A stretch of 64,000 bases of DNA, from positions 9,042,290 to 9,106,289 of the forward strand of contig NC_088653.1 of the NCBI RefSeq assembly GCF_964019385.1, read 5' to 3'. Made by a program: the position numbers and the translations under genes. This DNA is from Sycon ciliatum (Eukaryota > Porifera > Calcarea > Leucosolenida > Sycettidae). The first letter of the stretch is position 1, and each line of letters starts with the position of its first letter. Below, in pieces: positions 19,480 to 31,000 of the stretch. A model generated the notes under the pieces. That model did not search any database, was not told the DNA's origin, and worked only from the letters and a program-made list of their open reading frames with translations.

Positions 19480-20749
19480 TCTCTGCTTAAAATTGCGTAC
19501 TATTGGTCGGCTGTGCTCGGATGTGAAACGGCACAGATCGTGGCTTGAAGAACATTGGTTTTGAGTCATCTACATGCAGGGTGTCTTGAACACCTTTCAT
19601 TTTACCCAGTGACGATTGCTCGAGTAATGCAGGGAAGTCTTTCTTGATTGTATCTGTACCCAGGATGCGGTGAACACTTTCCGCAAACATTTGTTTCCAA
19701 GGTAGTGTCAAAACATTCAGTTAATCTCTACCCAATAAGGAGGGACCGTCGTTTTCAACCACCTGTCTTAGGACATTCTCGGTATTCCTGGCAATCGTAA
19801 CTGACATTGTAGTTTCCCCAATACATTCGATCTTAGTACCGAAAAACCCTTTTAGCAGAAACCTTGGTTTCTGCAATGTACGCTTATCACCACCACATTT
19901 TTTGTAATCACTTTTCGTCAAAACTGACACATCACTGCCTGTGTCTAATTCCATTTCGACAACTAAACCATTCATAGTGACCGGTACAAACAGTGGACCA
20001 TTAAAACCCTTTTCAGTAGACTGAGATACATTGCTCACGTGAAACAACGGTACACTCTCACCAGTATCATCATCATCATCATCATCATCGTACATCGTGT
20101 CGTCATCCAACTGATGGGTATCTTGTTGGCGTTTCTTCGACCGGCAAACGCGCTCCAGATGCTCCATGCGCTTGCAGAAACGGCACTTTGTCGACTTGTG
20201 GGTACATCCGTCTGCCGAGTGACTCTCTGAACCACACCGGTAACACGTTTTCGTTACACCAGGCATGCCATGATTTGTCAACCTTGCTGGTGTGCGGTTT
20301 TGAGTACAAGTGGCAGTAGAGGTACGCCTCGACCTCGAGTTTGACGACTTGACACCATTTAGAGACGTAGTGCCAGGACACATCTCTGCAGCAAACTTTG
20401 CCGCACTCTTCTCACTCGGAGTAATCTTACTGATTTTCTGAAATGTGTCGCCATCTCCGTCTGGCTTCGCCAGAATTAATCGTTTCACTGCAACACTCCG
20501 CAAACCACTGATGAACTGGTCCGATAGTGCTCTATCCAAATGGCTCTCACACTTGCAGTCTCCAGCACTGCACTGCAGTTGATGGGAAAAGTCAGTCACT
20601 GACTCGGTCGGAAGTTGATTACAGTTCCTGGAAGCGTGAGTCACGCTCGATCGTGATGTTTGAACCTTGTAATGATCCGTCAGTTTTCCCCCGATCTCCT
20701 GATACTTAAAATCACTCGCAGCTTTAGGTAAACAAAGAGTCTTCAACAA
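19480..20749 (-). CDS. Ty3/gypsy gag-protease (copy B, - strand)
   Basis: A 342-codon frame (20,749 to 19,721) encodes the C-terminal half of gag, two zinc knuckles (CYRCGSESHSADGC and CRFCKRMEHLERVC), an Asp-rich linker and an aspartic protease with ELDTGSDVSVL, ending at PSLLGRD. The protease motif is intact. A second frame (19,711 to 19,487) continues into the segment that precedes RT in Ty3/gypsy pol (SLGKMKGVQDTLHVDDSKP, then FFKPRSVPFHIR). It stops there: RT, RNase H and integrase are missing, replaced by repeats. Its start lies above 20,749 and the upstream gag is not seen beyond about 20,790. The Asp run is a GAT trinucleotide repeat that is longer here (8 Asp) than in copy A (5). Confidence 0.7.
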
Positions 20750-20789
20750 TCGACGAGAAGACTGATGACAGTCACAAGAAAACGTTATG

Positions 20790-21910
20790 GAACTTGACTT
20801 TCTTCATTTTTGCTGTTGTTATGAGTGCACAATTTATCTTAAACCATTTTACTCAGAAGAGAGATAAGATAAGCTGATACCCGTTTTTCACAACGAGTCT
20901 TTTCAGCCGTACTGCCATTCGCCGCCACAACTCCTATTTCGTTTGCACAAAAGAAAAAAATACAGTTTCTCTCGCCATTCATCAAAATCTCCGCTGTCAA
21001 ATGGCTCTATCGTGGCCTTGGCCATGGCAATGGAAACAATTCGTAACTATCACGACTGTAGTACCAGGACAACTCTATTAATAATAATATCTTTGTCGCC
21101 ATTGTTGTGTCTACGCTCACACAAAGTACTCTTCAAGTTCACCAAGAGGAAAGACCATGTTTTTCTTACGCATACGCATTAGGCTGTCGAAGTGCCTACG
21201 TCACACTGCCTGAAAACTCATAGTTACACGTAAATACAAGTCCAAGTGGTGACAAACAAAAGTCGCGTCACCTGCACTTGTCGTGTTTCCGACGGTCACG
21301 GCATCACTTTGACAGGGGCGCGCTGGTGCAAGATCGCGACTTCAAATTTTGTTTTACTAAGAAGTTTCTCCTTCGCTCTCTAGCCATCGTGCAGTGTTTT
21401 CCTGCTGAGTGTTCACCAGCACTTGAGAGATAGGAGTTCTGGTTTTCGCTTACCGCTGGACAAGGAAACAAACCCGGTGTTGGTTGGTCTCAGAACTAAA
21501 AGAAATCAGCAATCGTTGCGCTAGAAGTAACGGAGACACCCATCATTGCTTCTTGGCCGGCGACTACATGTAAAGCCGGATGACAGTACAGGCACAGCAG
21601 TGGCCAGAAGCAGCTACAGCTTCTCCTTCTTGCTAAAGCGAAAACTACAAGCTCGGCGACAAGTAGCAGTTAATTTGAAATAAAATAATCTCGTTTGCGC
21701 GCTCCTCGGTCAAAAATGATGCTGTAGCTGTGTTCATTGCATGCTGCTGGCACTGGAAACACGACAAATGCCGGTTTCGCGACTTTCGTTTGTCACCACT
21801 TGGCACAATAACTACACGTTGTCAAGAAGCTGTGACGTCAGACTTCGACGGCCTATATGATATGTGAACATGTAGTCATCATATAATAACTACACTACAT
21901 AGCAGGAGCA
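20790..21910. repeat. Non-coding repeat (copy B), 5' flank of gag
   Basis: The first 340 bp have no counterpart in copy A (deleted there); 21,135-21,910 equals 5,223-6,002. Possibly leader or LTR sequence of the gypsy element, but no matching LTR partner was identified. No gene. Confidence 0.45.
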
Positions 21911-22800
21911 CTACGTGTTGGTCACAGCTTGCTGCCCCTGGGGCAAGGAATGGTGCCAGCTTCGTATCACAATGCACTGTGACAACAAGGCTGTGGTAGA
22001 TTGCATCCGCTCCGCCACATTCATATCACCGCCAGTGATGACCCTGCTCAGAACCTGCGTTGGATTTTATCCCTCTGCATGCCTACATTTATCCACCTCG
22101 TGCCTTAACCTTTTCCATGCTAAGCCCCCTTTCTCCAATAGGCCGGCTGTCCAGCGCACTGACTCTCCTGTTGAAGTTTGAGCGCAAAGCTCCGAAAGAA
22201 ATTTATTCTCATTTTACTCCACCTCGACGGATTTTCATCATCCTGGGCTCGTTGGAAAGATCAGGACCAAGCGATTACATCATGGTAGCTATCGGCGACA
22301 TAGACACACCAGGACCATTTCCACCTCCTCTCCAAACTACTCCACCGTCCCTCGGAACGCCACAACAACTCATTTTCATTTTCTTTTTCGTCATCTTGCC
22401 AAATTCAACCAAATTTCACGATTCAAACTGCACTGCGAAGCTGAGAACCCAGCGTTTCATTTGAAGCCTATCAAGCATGAGACGTGCCAAAGGAAAACAC
22501 CTAGTACGCTCCAAAAACACTGCGAAGTTATGAACAAAAAAATTCCCGTTCGCTCTGGGGAGTGATTTCCGTGTTCATCTTGTCACCACTCAGTGAATCT
22601 TTATCCTACGGCAAAGAACATTATATCAACGGAAAGATGAGCTCAAGACCTTTCCAACGGTTTAGTGACTGTTGCGGTGCATATGTGTCTCATGGAGTTA
22701 CGATAGTTTGAACACTGGTCTAAGCACTGCAACGTAATACGCGAATTTTCATAAGTCAGAGTGCAAATAATTAAGCAGTCCTGGCTCGAAAAGGAATAAT
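21911..22800 (+). repeat. Second DIRS RNase H scrap and 3' repeat (copy B)
   Basis: Same deleted structure as 6,003-6,860 (RNase H scrap CCPWGKEWCQLRI, then 3' region). Confidence 0.6.
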
Positions 22801-22924
22801 AACTTGTTCTTAGCTCTCGTGCATTGGTGGTGAACGCTTGCTGTGGTGTCGTGTACTGGTTTTCTGGGAACAGCTTCCTTCAACTAGTTGCTTAGCTGCT
22901 ACTATCTCTGTTTGAAATTGTGTA

Positions 22925-24290
22925 CTATTGGTCAGCTGTTTGCGACGCCAATCAGCAGTCATTGCACCCGGTTGCTGGTACTATTGCCGCTCAAGCATGA
23001 ACGATTGCTTTGGCCGTTTGCAACGCCAATTGGTTCACCCTGGTTCGCTGTTTGCAATATTGATCAGGTACCATGGCATCCGGTCGCGGGTACTGTTGCG
23101 GCTCACTCATGAGTGATCACTTTGGCTGTTTGCAGTGTGTATAGGAAAGAAGCTATGTACAGAGTCAATCGGTTTGGTGGTGGCCGATTTGCTCTGCGCT
23201 GCTCCTGCTTGCACCTGAGGTATGGGTGGTCCTTGCCACACTGGCTGCAGGTATGGGAGAAGTGGCACGACGACGACGAAGAAAAGGGACGTCTATTTAA
23301 GTTGCGGCAGATTTCTTGGCTGTCGCTGGTGCGAGTGCGACCACTGGAGGTAAGTGCTGCTGGCTTGGGGTATTGGCTTGGAGACGAAAAGGACACGGAC
23401 CCGCCCCTGGATGGAACGTCTTCCATTGAGCGCATGTTGGGCACGTATGCCTGTGAACTTGAGTGTGAAGGCTATCTGCTACAGGTTCACGTCGACGGTG
23501 TTCAACCTCTTCAGGTATTTGCTGGGCCGCGAGCATCCGCAGCTGGCGGTCGTATTATAGCCACGAGCTTGGGGAGAACTGGTGGTTAGCAGTCACTATC
23601 AACCTTCATCATTTTGCGAGAACTGTGGAAATACGTCCAGTGAGAAGGCAGATTTTGCCTGTGCTTCTGGTGAAGTAATATAAAGCTAAACAAACAAACA
23701 AACTGAGGGTACACAAACAGTTCAGCAGTGCAATGTGGGGCAGCAGCCGTGATAACAAACAAGTATATGGTACAGGCCTTGAGCCAGGTAGCTATATCGT
23801 GAACCTTGCGACACACCTCCTTCGCGTCATCAGACTCAACGATATTTAGCTGGCTATCGTTAGTCAGGCTATGTGCCAGCCGGATTGTTCGGGGGTTGGG
23901 GTGGGGATGGAAGATATCAGTAAACAAACTTGAAATATCTACGAACGCCCCTCGCAAGATACATTCTTGCACAGCCTTGGGCACAGTTGGTGCAGGTGGC
24001 TGAACGGGCGGGTTGCAAGAGCCTGGGCCTTGGGCTGGCGTAGCGGCGGCAGCAGTTGCATTGCCTTGGCCTTGCGAGAGGTGCAACATATAGTACTCTC
24101 AGCAATAGGGGCCGAAAAAGCCGACTGTACCTCGTCCCATACGAGAGCGCGGAGGTCCATTGAGCCCGCGTCACCTGACCTGGTCAAAGGTAACATTTGT
24201 TCCGGTCGGGCTTCTGGGCTCGCGAGCCGTGTCCGCACTGTCATGTTGCTGGTTTTCGAGGCAAGAGCAGACCTCACTACCATGGGATAG
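22925..24290 (-). pseudogene. DIRS-like gag (copy B, - strand, more complete)
   Basis: On the - strand, from 24,290: LVWDEVQSAFSAPIAEST; then VPKAVQECILRGAFVDISSL and KEVCRKVHDIATWLKA (24,089-23,586 frame); then, after a frame change, a zinc region QEICRNLNRRPFSSSSSC, HFSHTCSQCGKDHPYLRC (23,444-23,103 frame). The CCCH plus CGKDHP knuckle is the expected DIRS gag C-terminus, and it shows what copy A has lost. At least two frameshifts make it non-functional as one protein. Beyond 23,100 the sequence (gtttgcgacgccaat units) is non-coding. Confidence 0.55.
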
Positions 24291-24831
24291 CTATGACAGC
24301 TAACGGTCTTGTAAAAATAGAAAGACTTTTATTTCCTTTCGGGTTCAAGCCGCACTGGGAAAGCTCGCCGCGGAGGGCTTGGCCAGTCATTACCTTCACA
24401 GTGTCTACAGTTAGGTCAGGTATGCTGAAGAAACACAGTGTCGAGGTGACATTCGGGCTGGCAGCAATGTTACGAAAGGAAAAGGAAAACTAAAAAGAAA
24501 CACTGCTGAAGCACGATCTGTTGTCTGCAGGAACACCATGGGGCAGGCAAGATATGTTTTCTTTTTAGGAAAACAGGCTGGGTGTCATTTGTAATTACGC
24601 AGCAAAGCAAAGCGCATAACGTCAGTCTTGATTGCAGTACAATGCTAACGAGTACTAGCACAGCTGTTATGTAGTTACCCTATATTCTCAATTTATTCCC
24701 GTAGCTATGCAAAAGACGTTACTTCAGTAAAGTCTGGCGCTAGCCAAGGTCCACACAGCTTTAATTCCGTGTTTGTGTGTTTGTGCCGTCGGCATGCCTT
24801 GCGCTATCCCGTGCCTGTCCCGTACCGTACA
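24291..24831. repeat. Repeat shared with 7,626-8,149
   Basis: Collinear with copy A including the palindromic CTGGCGCTAGCCA motif at 24,734. No gene. Confidence 0.45.
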
Positions 24832-25019
24832 ATCAAAGACAGCTGGCCACAATATTCAAACAGGGCTTTCAAATGCCAGATCGTAATGTGAATCAACTTG
24901 GAAGAATGAGTAGGTATGCGCAGTGTATCGGGGGGAATGCATGCAGGGCGATAGTGCGGTTTCAAATCCCAGGTTATGTTATATAGGAGAAATGAAAGGA
25001 GAAATGAAAAATGTATAAC
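24832..25019 (+). repeat. tRNA-like SINE unit 3, split by a LINE
   Basis: Same head as units 1 and 2, with B-box ggtttcaaatccc mutated. Interrupted at gaaatgaaaaatgtataac by the LINE; the SINE tail resumes at 26,123 (catccctatgc), exactly continuing copy A at 8,333. Confidence 0.55.
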
Positions 25020-26122
25020 TGTCCCTAATTTTCACTGTTCGCCGATGACACCACAGTTTCCGCTTCAAGTAGTTGCAAGCAATTGCTAGTCAATGACCTC
25101 CAGAAAAAGATAAACTCCACCATTTCTTGGATGTCGACTTGGAAGCTGAGACCGAACACTAGTAAGACCAAAGTGATGTTCTTCTGTAGCGGTGCTAGTG
25201 ATCAGTTCTGCAATGTGTCTTTATCATGTCCTGGCAGCTCATCGACCATAGAAATTGTCCATGAACATAAGCACCTTGGTATAATTATTGACGACTGTCT
25301 AACATGGGCTCCTCATGTAGACTATATTTGCAAGAAAACTAGTAGTGTTCTCGGCATACTATATCCTCATCGTTCTCATTTGCCAAATACATGCCGTTCT
25401 ATGTTTTATCGCTCGTATCTATTACCTATTTTCCAGTATGCATGTCAGTCTTGGTGTAGTCTAAGTCAACATCTTGTGAACAAACTTGAAATCCCACATA
25501 AATCTCTTCTTAAAATATTGTTTAACAAGCAGAGTTTATTTCCTAGTCTTGAGCTCTATTGTATCAGCAATACTCAGCCACTGCAAGATAATCGCAAACA
25601 GCAGCTTTGCGTTTTGATCCACAGAATTCATCTCTCCGTATTCAATTGGTTTTCTCTGTCCCGGTCCACTCGTAATAGTCTCTCACTTCCCCGTGCTAAT
25701 TCAGCCGCATTTACCAACTCTCCTCTGTTTTTGTCCTACAGCCTTTGGCTGCAACTTCCCCAGCATGTTAAGACATCAAAATGTTTTTTCAGGTTTAAAA
25801 ATGCACTCCGATCGCATAATGTAGTAGAATTTCCCACCTTGCTCCCCCTTATGTTCTGGCTGCCCGTTTTGGATCCATCAGTTGCCTGATGATCGTAGAG
25901 ATACATGAAACTCGGAGTTGTGACAAAGCTTCCAAACTCTCTCTTGTGTGTAATGTGGTACGATAGGATCTCATTGCTGGATTCTTGTATATCATTCTTT
26001 CTTCTCTTTTTCTATATTCCTTTCTTTTCTTTTCTTGCCTTGGTTGGCTATCACATCTCTCTCGCACTTTGCGTGCCAATTGGTCATGAACCACGAGTTG
26101 AGTGAAATAAATAAATAAATAA
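25018..26122 (+). mobile_element. 5'-truncated LINE (non-LTR retrotransposon)
   Basis: Encodes the C-terminal part of a LINE reverse transcriptase in one long frame (25,083-25,889, 268 aa): SADDTTVSASS-like start just upstream (ttcgccgatgacaccaca, the FADDT active site near 25,041), then NTSKTKVMFFC, HLGIIIDDCLTWAPHVDYIC and the thumb region PIFQYACQSWC, ending RFKNALRSHNVV. HLG and W-x-x-H-V are standard LINE motifs. The 3' end is an (AAAT)n tail at 26,106-26,120. It is absent from copy A, where the target is uninterrupted. A short aac/taac repeat flanks it. I cannot assign the clade by eye (Jockey/CR1-like). Confidence 0.8.
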
Positions 26123-26812
26123 CATCCCTATGCTTTTTTTGCCTAGGTCATCAAGGTGGTAGACGGTGTTGTATTACCCTCGAATGCAAAGAGAAAGTTT
26201 ATTTCTTTCGCTCAGGGTCCTACCGTATGCCTTTTTGCCTAGCTCATCATGCATGCTATTCGAACAGATGGAACGTTTTGCAGTACAATGATGTAGCCGA
26301 TCAATTCGTCGTGGTATGGTAGGGAATTGTAGCCTTCAGGGTGGACGTAAAACACTATTTACATACACAAGCTCGGGGAGCAAATGTCTCTCTGTCCCAT
26401 TCGCTGCCACATACCAACTAAATGCAAAAACATGCACTTCACACCAGCTGACTTGCACGCGTGGCCCTTTTCACGAACCCAGAAAAAAGGATTCGTCTAT
26501 TATAACGCATGTGTGAAGTCACTAGATTACACCCGCACCAGAGATGAAAGGCGATCGAGCTGTCGCGGAAGAAGCCTAGAAGGGCAAACGGAAAAGATAC
26601 CTGGTGCTATCCCGTGCCTGTCCCGTACTGTACCAACAACTGGGGCGTCACAGGGCGGCTGTGAGTGGTATGACGGGGTTGGGGGTATCCCCTGAGAAAA
26701 ATAAGGATTTTTCGGCTAACAGGGCACGTTTTAGTATTCTACAGCCGCAAAGGAGGGTTCCCCTAACACTTATTCGACAACCCCACTGCAACTCCAAAAC
26801 ATACTTCTCATG
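26123..26812. repeat. Composite copy B continued
   Basis: SINE tail and repeat interior equal to 8,333-9,010. No gene called. Confidence 0.45.
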
Positions 26813-26814
26813 TA

Positions 26815-27807
26815 CTTCCTCCGCGTCATCGAAATTGTCGCAGTTTGACTAGTGACTTGTCACTTGTTACTGACAACTCCATAAGCTAAGCCAATCAAAA
26901 CTTATTACACAGTATGATAGTCTGAAGACTAGAGTAACGTTCCAGGACATTTGGACTGAGAGTTTTCATGCAGAGATGAAGTCCTCGTCGTCGCTGATGT
27001 CAATGGACGCAAAAACATCGTTCCGAAATATTTCAAGGAAGGTTGAAAGTTGGTCGCGCCTCATCTCAAACGCTTTGACTTTCTCCACAGGACAAGAGCT
27101 GCTATGCTTGTCGTCTACTAGCTCTGGATGATTTCTACTTCACCACCAAAGAAGTATGAATACACGATCGTTGCGAGGTCGGTTGATTACCGTCGGCGGA
27201 ATCACCTTGATCTTGAAATGAACTTTTTTTAGCCGTGGCATGCCCATATATTTTAACTGTGTGGTCACAGCTCGTGCAGGTAAGTGTACTATCACGTCAG
27301 CGCGACCTCTTTTTCAGCATCACTGGTACGGCACCTGGGCGTGCATCACTAGCACTACGTGTAGAGTCTACACGGCTCTTGCAGGTACAATCATGTACTG
27401 AGTGTCTCAGCCAGAGGGACAAATTTTATCGCTGTTGCATGCATTTAGTTTGCCTGACCCCTCGATGTTTCTCCAAGCGCTGCCACTTGTTCCACGAAGT
27501 CATTCTCACCCCAGCTAAGGTAAAACAGTGATGAGGCTTGAGTGGATGGCCATAAGCACGAGAAATGTGCAGGCTGCAACGCCTGACTGATCTCAGCGAG
27601 TCGAAATTACCATCGCAGCGACATCAGCGAAGAAATTGCGTCTAGTTCAAATATTTCAGCTTCCAATTTCAGAAAAAAGAACTTTGCCGTCACCCTATAC
27701 TGATGACTATCGCCTATGTCCGATTCCTGTATCACGAGTGCTGGTGAGTAAACACCCCGTTTTATTTCAAAAGTCAAACTGCGACAATTTCGATGACGCG
27801 GAGGAAG
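26815..27807. mobile_element. Non-autonomous DNA transposon, perfect 35-bp TIRs
   Basis: Left end CTTCCTCCGCGTCATCGAAA... (26,815-26,849) and right end 27,773-27,807 are perfect 35-nt reverse complements, flanked by TA on each side. The empty site is copy A near 9,013. The 993-bp interior has only short frames and no recognisable transposase. Perfect termini indicate recent activity of an autonomous partner elsewhere. Confidence 0.8.
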
Positions 27808-27899
27808 TATTTTTAGTATTTTCTGTACATTGTAGGTAGCCAAGCAAGGCAAAAGGAACCCATTGCCCTCGAAAAAATCGCAAAATCCGAAGTAGAAGC

Positions 27900-28409
27900 G
27901 TGCTGCCCGTTCTAGCGCCAGCCGCTGTGCAAAAACGTATGTTATGTTCTGCAAAGGTCCGCAGCGTCGCATGCACTATGTACACGGCCGGCCTGGACAG
28001 TCGCAAAGTAATATTTTGGTTGTTTTTAGAGAGAGAGAAGAAGATCCTTTTTTATTCGGTGGGATTGAAAGATCTGCCAGTGGACCGGAGAGCTACAACA
28101 CTGGAAGCAGAAGAAAGGGCTTGCGGAATCTTCTCTGTCTTCGTGGCAACAGGACTTTTGTTTGCGAGAGACTTTCGTCCTGTCGTCGCGGACGCAATTC
28201 TTGCTGCTGCTACCAAAAAACTCGGAGAACGATACGATCGTAAATCGTTAGGTGAAGCGGGTCGTGTCGGTGAACAGCTGCAGAATATTTTGCCGCTGTG
28301 GAGCAGCAGTCCAAACACTTTTCTAGTTCGGAGAATGAAGCATTTCCCTTTTCCATTTACAAGCGCGGCTTTCGCGGGTGTAATGCATTTTCGCATCAGC
28401 TTGCAGTAG
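27900..28409 (+). CDS. Unrecognised 169-codon ORF in repeat (copy B)
   Basis: Uninterrupted here, broken in copy A (9,073-9,600). The second half is protein-like in composition (VVADAILAAATKKLGERYD, LGEAGRVGEQLQNI). No family recognised. Its retention could mean part of a transposon ORF, or chance; no start context or promoter argues for expression. Confidence 0.2.
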   Translation: MLPVLAPAAVQKRMLCSAKVRSVACTMYTAGLDSRKVIFWLFLEREKKILFYSVGLKDLPVDRRATTLEAEERACGIFSVFVATGLLFARDFRPVVADAILAAATKKLGERYDRKSLGEAGRVGEQLQNILPLWSSSPNTFLVRRMKHFPFPFTSAAFAGVMHFRISLQ

Positions 28410-28966
28410 ATCGTCAGGAGCCAGAGGTACTAGGTAGGTGTCGTTGTGGAAAGAATATAATTATGTTGTAGCTGACAAGTGACATACATGTAGAGTCTCT
28501 TGACCGTGCTGATCGCCATTTTAACACGGTAGATCTTGGAAATTTTTAGTTCTGGACCCAGTGATCGCCGCCAGCTCAGCTCTGTTTCTGTCAAGTTTTC
28601 AGGGAATGCGTCCGTGAGGAATCGTCTAATTGGTCCTACCCGTGACTCCAACCGCCTATCGTAATGGATAACCGCCTGGAGTCTTGGGCAATAACTAACT
28701 GCTAGTGCTAGGCATCAAGTCTGTATGCTCCTCCTTGCAATGAAAGTAATTTGTTGCGATGTTTTGTACAAGTCCGAAGATCCTTGAATTTTTTATTGCT
28801 TTTTTCGATGAATTGGGCGGACTATCATGGACGAAAAGTGGTACGACCATGGTCGTAGTGGTCGTGCCGTGTGTGACGCCCTTGATCAAAGACAGCTGGC
28901 CACAATATTCAAATAGGGCTTTCAAAAGCAAGATCATAACGTGAAGCAACTTGGAAGAATGAGTAT
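28410..28966. repeat. End of composite copy B with truncated SINE unit 4
   Basis: Collinear with 9,600-10,168 and breaks off inside the SINE head (gaatgagta), where a gag fragment on - begins. Confidence 0.5.
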
Positions 28967-29185
28967 CTTTGGGCAATGCCTTTTAAAGTGGACCTGTTCT
29001 CCACAATGGTGGCAAAGCAGCGGTGACGGCGTAGCAACACTGTCTTGCACAAATGTGGAAGCTGCGGACACTGCACCAACTCTGGTGCCGGTTGCTGTTT
29101 GCAGTGCCCGGATCCTATCAAGGCATTCAGACACCTTCAGGTCCCTGCCTGCTATGGACAAACGGACATCCTTTGCAAACACTCA
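28934..29185 (-). pseudogene. Retrotransposon gag fragment with CCHC knuckle
   Basis: The - strand reads a helical segment DVRLSIAGRDLKVSECLDRI and a CCHC knuckle CHHCGEQVHFKRHCPK at about 28,972-29,020, cut at the junction with copy B. The source element family is unclear. Confidence 0.45.
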
Positions 29186-29189
29186 CAGC

Positions 29190-29440
29190 CCACTCGACAT
29201 TGAACCAATTACTTTATTTTGCACAAGAAGAACTAAAACTAAAAGAACAAAAGAAAAGGTATCAAGGCTCGCGACCAAGTGCACATGGACAAAATGGTGA
29301 CCTACGTCATTGTGTGCACTCACAATAAAACTAGAAAAATAATACTGGAAAATGGATGAACAGAGCGCGGATAAATAATGCAAAGCTTAATAAGAAATGA
29401 TACGTAGTGATCAATAGTAAATACATTCGATATCAAGAAA
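29190..29440. repeat. LTR-like piece of gypsy family E
   Basis: Matches 35,845-36,090 and 53,725-53,975 (actcgacattg, aagaactaaaactaaaa, tacgtcat, atcaagaaaggaatagag), which lie at the 3' end of the family-E elements. Here it stands alone, so probably a solo or truncated LTR. Confidence 0.5.
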
Positions 29441-29446
29441 GGAATA

Positions 29447-29487
29447 GAGAGAGTGAGAGAGAGAGGGAGAGGGAGAGAGAGAAAGAG

Positions 29488-29539
<52 letters not shown>

Positions 29540-29556
29540 AATACAGAGAGAGAGAG

Positions 29557-29614
<58 letters not shown>

Positions 29615-29621
29615 AGAGAGG

Positions 29622-29698
<77 letters not shown>
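29447..29698. repeat. GA-rich microsatellite
   Basis: About 250 bp of (GA)n with two caaatacag interruptions. It extends the short GA tract present at the same position in the 36.1 and 54.0 kb copies. The long RE or SL ORFs across it are artefacts. Confidence 0.9.
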
Positions 29699-29701
<3 letters not shown>

Positions 29702-29744
29702 CATACTCACCATCACAAACAAGTACCCCTTGCCCACACAAATA

Positions 29745-30279
29745 CAGTCAAACCTCGTTAGGACGAACTTCAAGGGACTGAACACATTTGTTTGTCTTAT
29801 CGGGAGTTCTTCTTATCCAGATCTGACCAAAAAAAATCGATATGCATATCAGATGGATTGTATTTACGTGAAGGTGCATGCTGTGGTACATGGAAAGCAT
29901 GTTATTCTTAGCATAAGCCAGAAACAGGTAAGTACAATGAAAAACTGAAAGTGCAATGTATCAAACACGCTTGAAAACAATTTGCACTGTACGTACAAAT
30001 GACCTCGACTATTGAAAAACAAGAAGAAAAAAGGCAGCCAGCGCACGCGCACGCTCATGGACTGAAAGTTCGTACTACATGTACATCTACATGACCACAC
30101 TGACTTTGTTCAAATCACACTTGAAAATAGTTCGTCTTCGCGAAAGTTCGCTGCACAGAAGTTCGTCGTAAACGAATAATTTTGACTTGAATTGATGCCT
30201 GGCCAACCATAGGATTGGCCTTAGTTCGTACTAATGGAAAGTTCGCCTTATCAGTGTTCGTCCTAACGAGGTTCGACTG
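29745..30279. mobile_element. Tc1/mariner-type MITE (535 bp)
   Basis: TA at both sides (29,743-29,744; 30,280-30,281). Ends CAGTCAAACCTCGTTAGGAC and GTCCTAACGAGGTTCGACTG match at all but one position. The interior keeps further inverted matches (gttcgtc, gttcgcc) but no transposase. Confidence 0.85.
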
Positions 30280-30529
30280 TACGTCACATACGCACACCTG
30301 CAGTAGCATGCATATGGAAAGTAAACGGCATGCTCTCATGCGCGCTAACACGTGTGTACGCCTGCCTGTGTGTGCTCAACATTCGTGGACATGCACGAGT
30401 GCACACACTCACACACAACATGCGCCATGCCATGTTCATTGGATTTTGCCTGTATTTCACCTGATGATCAGGCATGAAAGTATACTACTGAAAATTGCAT
30501 TCTTGTCTCCAAGGAAATTGTTCATCAAT

Positions 30530-30610
30530 GCCCATAGAAATCTTCATTGATAATGATCCAGAACTCCCTATGCCATTGCCTTTGTTACGTTTTCTCACTA
30601 ACTGTGTTTG
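30530..30610 (+). other. Block homologous to 10,930-11,005
   Basis: See 10,913-12,215. Both sit upstream of the GT tract and the ankyrin exon. No consensus splice sites were certain, so it is not called as an exon. Confidence 0.3.
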
Positions 30611-30645
30611 TTTGTTTGTTTGTGTGTGTTTTTGCACATACATAG

Positions 30646-30647
<2 letters not shown>

Positions 30648-30716
<69 letters not shown>
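30648..30716. repeat. GT microsatellite
   Basis: (GT) run of about 34 units upstream of ankyrin exon 2. Confidence 0.9.
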
Positions 30717-30718
<2 letters not shown>

Positions 30719-30901
30719 CGTGCGTGTGTGTTTTCATGCATATGCGTATTAATTTTTGTGTGTGGGAATCGGCATGTGTATGTGTGTATTTGTGTATGTT
30801 TATGTGTGTTTGTACAGCAAACAAGCCTTGATTGTCCTTGTTGTTCTGTTGTGTGTGTTTGTATGAACTTGGTTTGCATTCATTAACAATGCTACTTCCA
30901 G

Positions 30902-31000
30902 CTTGGTTGGACACCATTACACCGTGCAGCTTTGGGTGGACATGTTTCCGTAGCAGAATATCTACTTAATTCTGGACATTCGCTGGACCCAAAGGATAAT
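30902..31000 (+). CDS. Ankyrin-repeat exon 2 (one 33-residue repeat)
   Basis: 99 bp, acceptor gctacttccag and donor GTAAGT at 31,001, phase 0 on both sides. It encodes one ankyrin repeat (TPLHRAALGGHVSVAEYLL, then NSGHSLDPKDN). It is the paralogue of the 12,438 exon, and flanking intron is also similar on both sides. The two exons differ at about 30 percent of bases while the reading frame, TPLH, GGHVSV and LL-N-GH positions and splice sites are all kept. This suggests selection on both. Splicing them together would give an in-frame tandem pair. Confidence 0.8.

Noticed and set aside
23113-23589. 158-codon + strand ORF
   Set aside because: Antisense shadow of the DIRS gag zinc-finger frame on -.
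29407-29781. Arg/Glu- and Ser/Leu-repeat ORFs
   Set aside because: Produced by the GA microsatellite in several frames and both strands.
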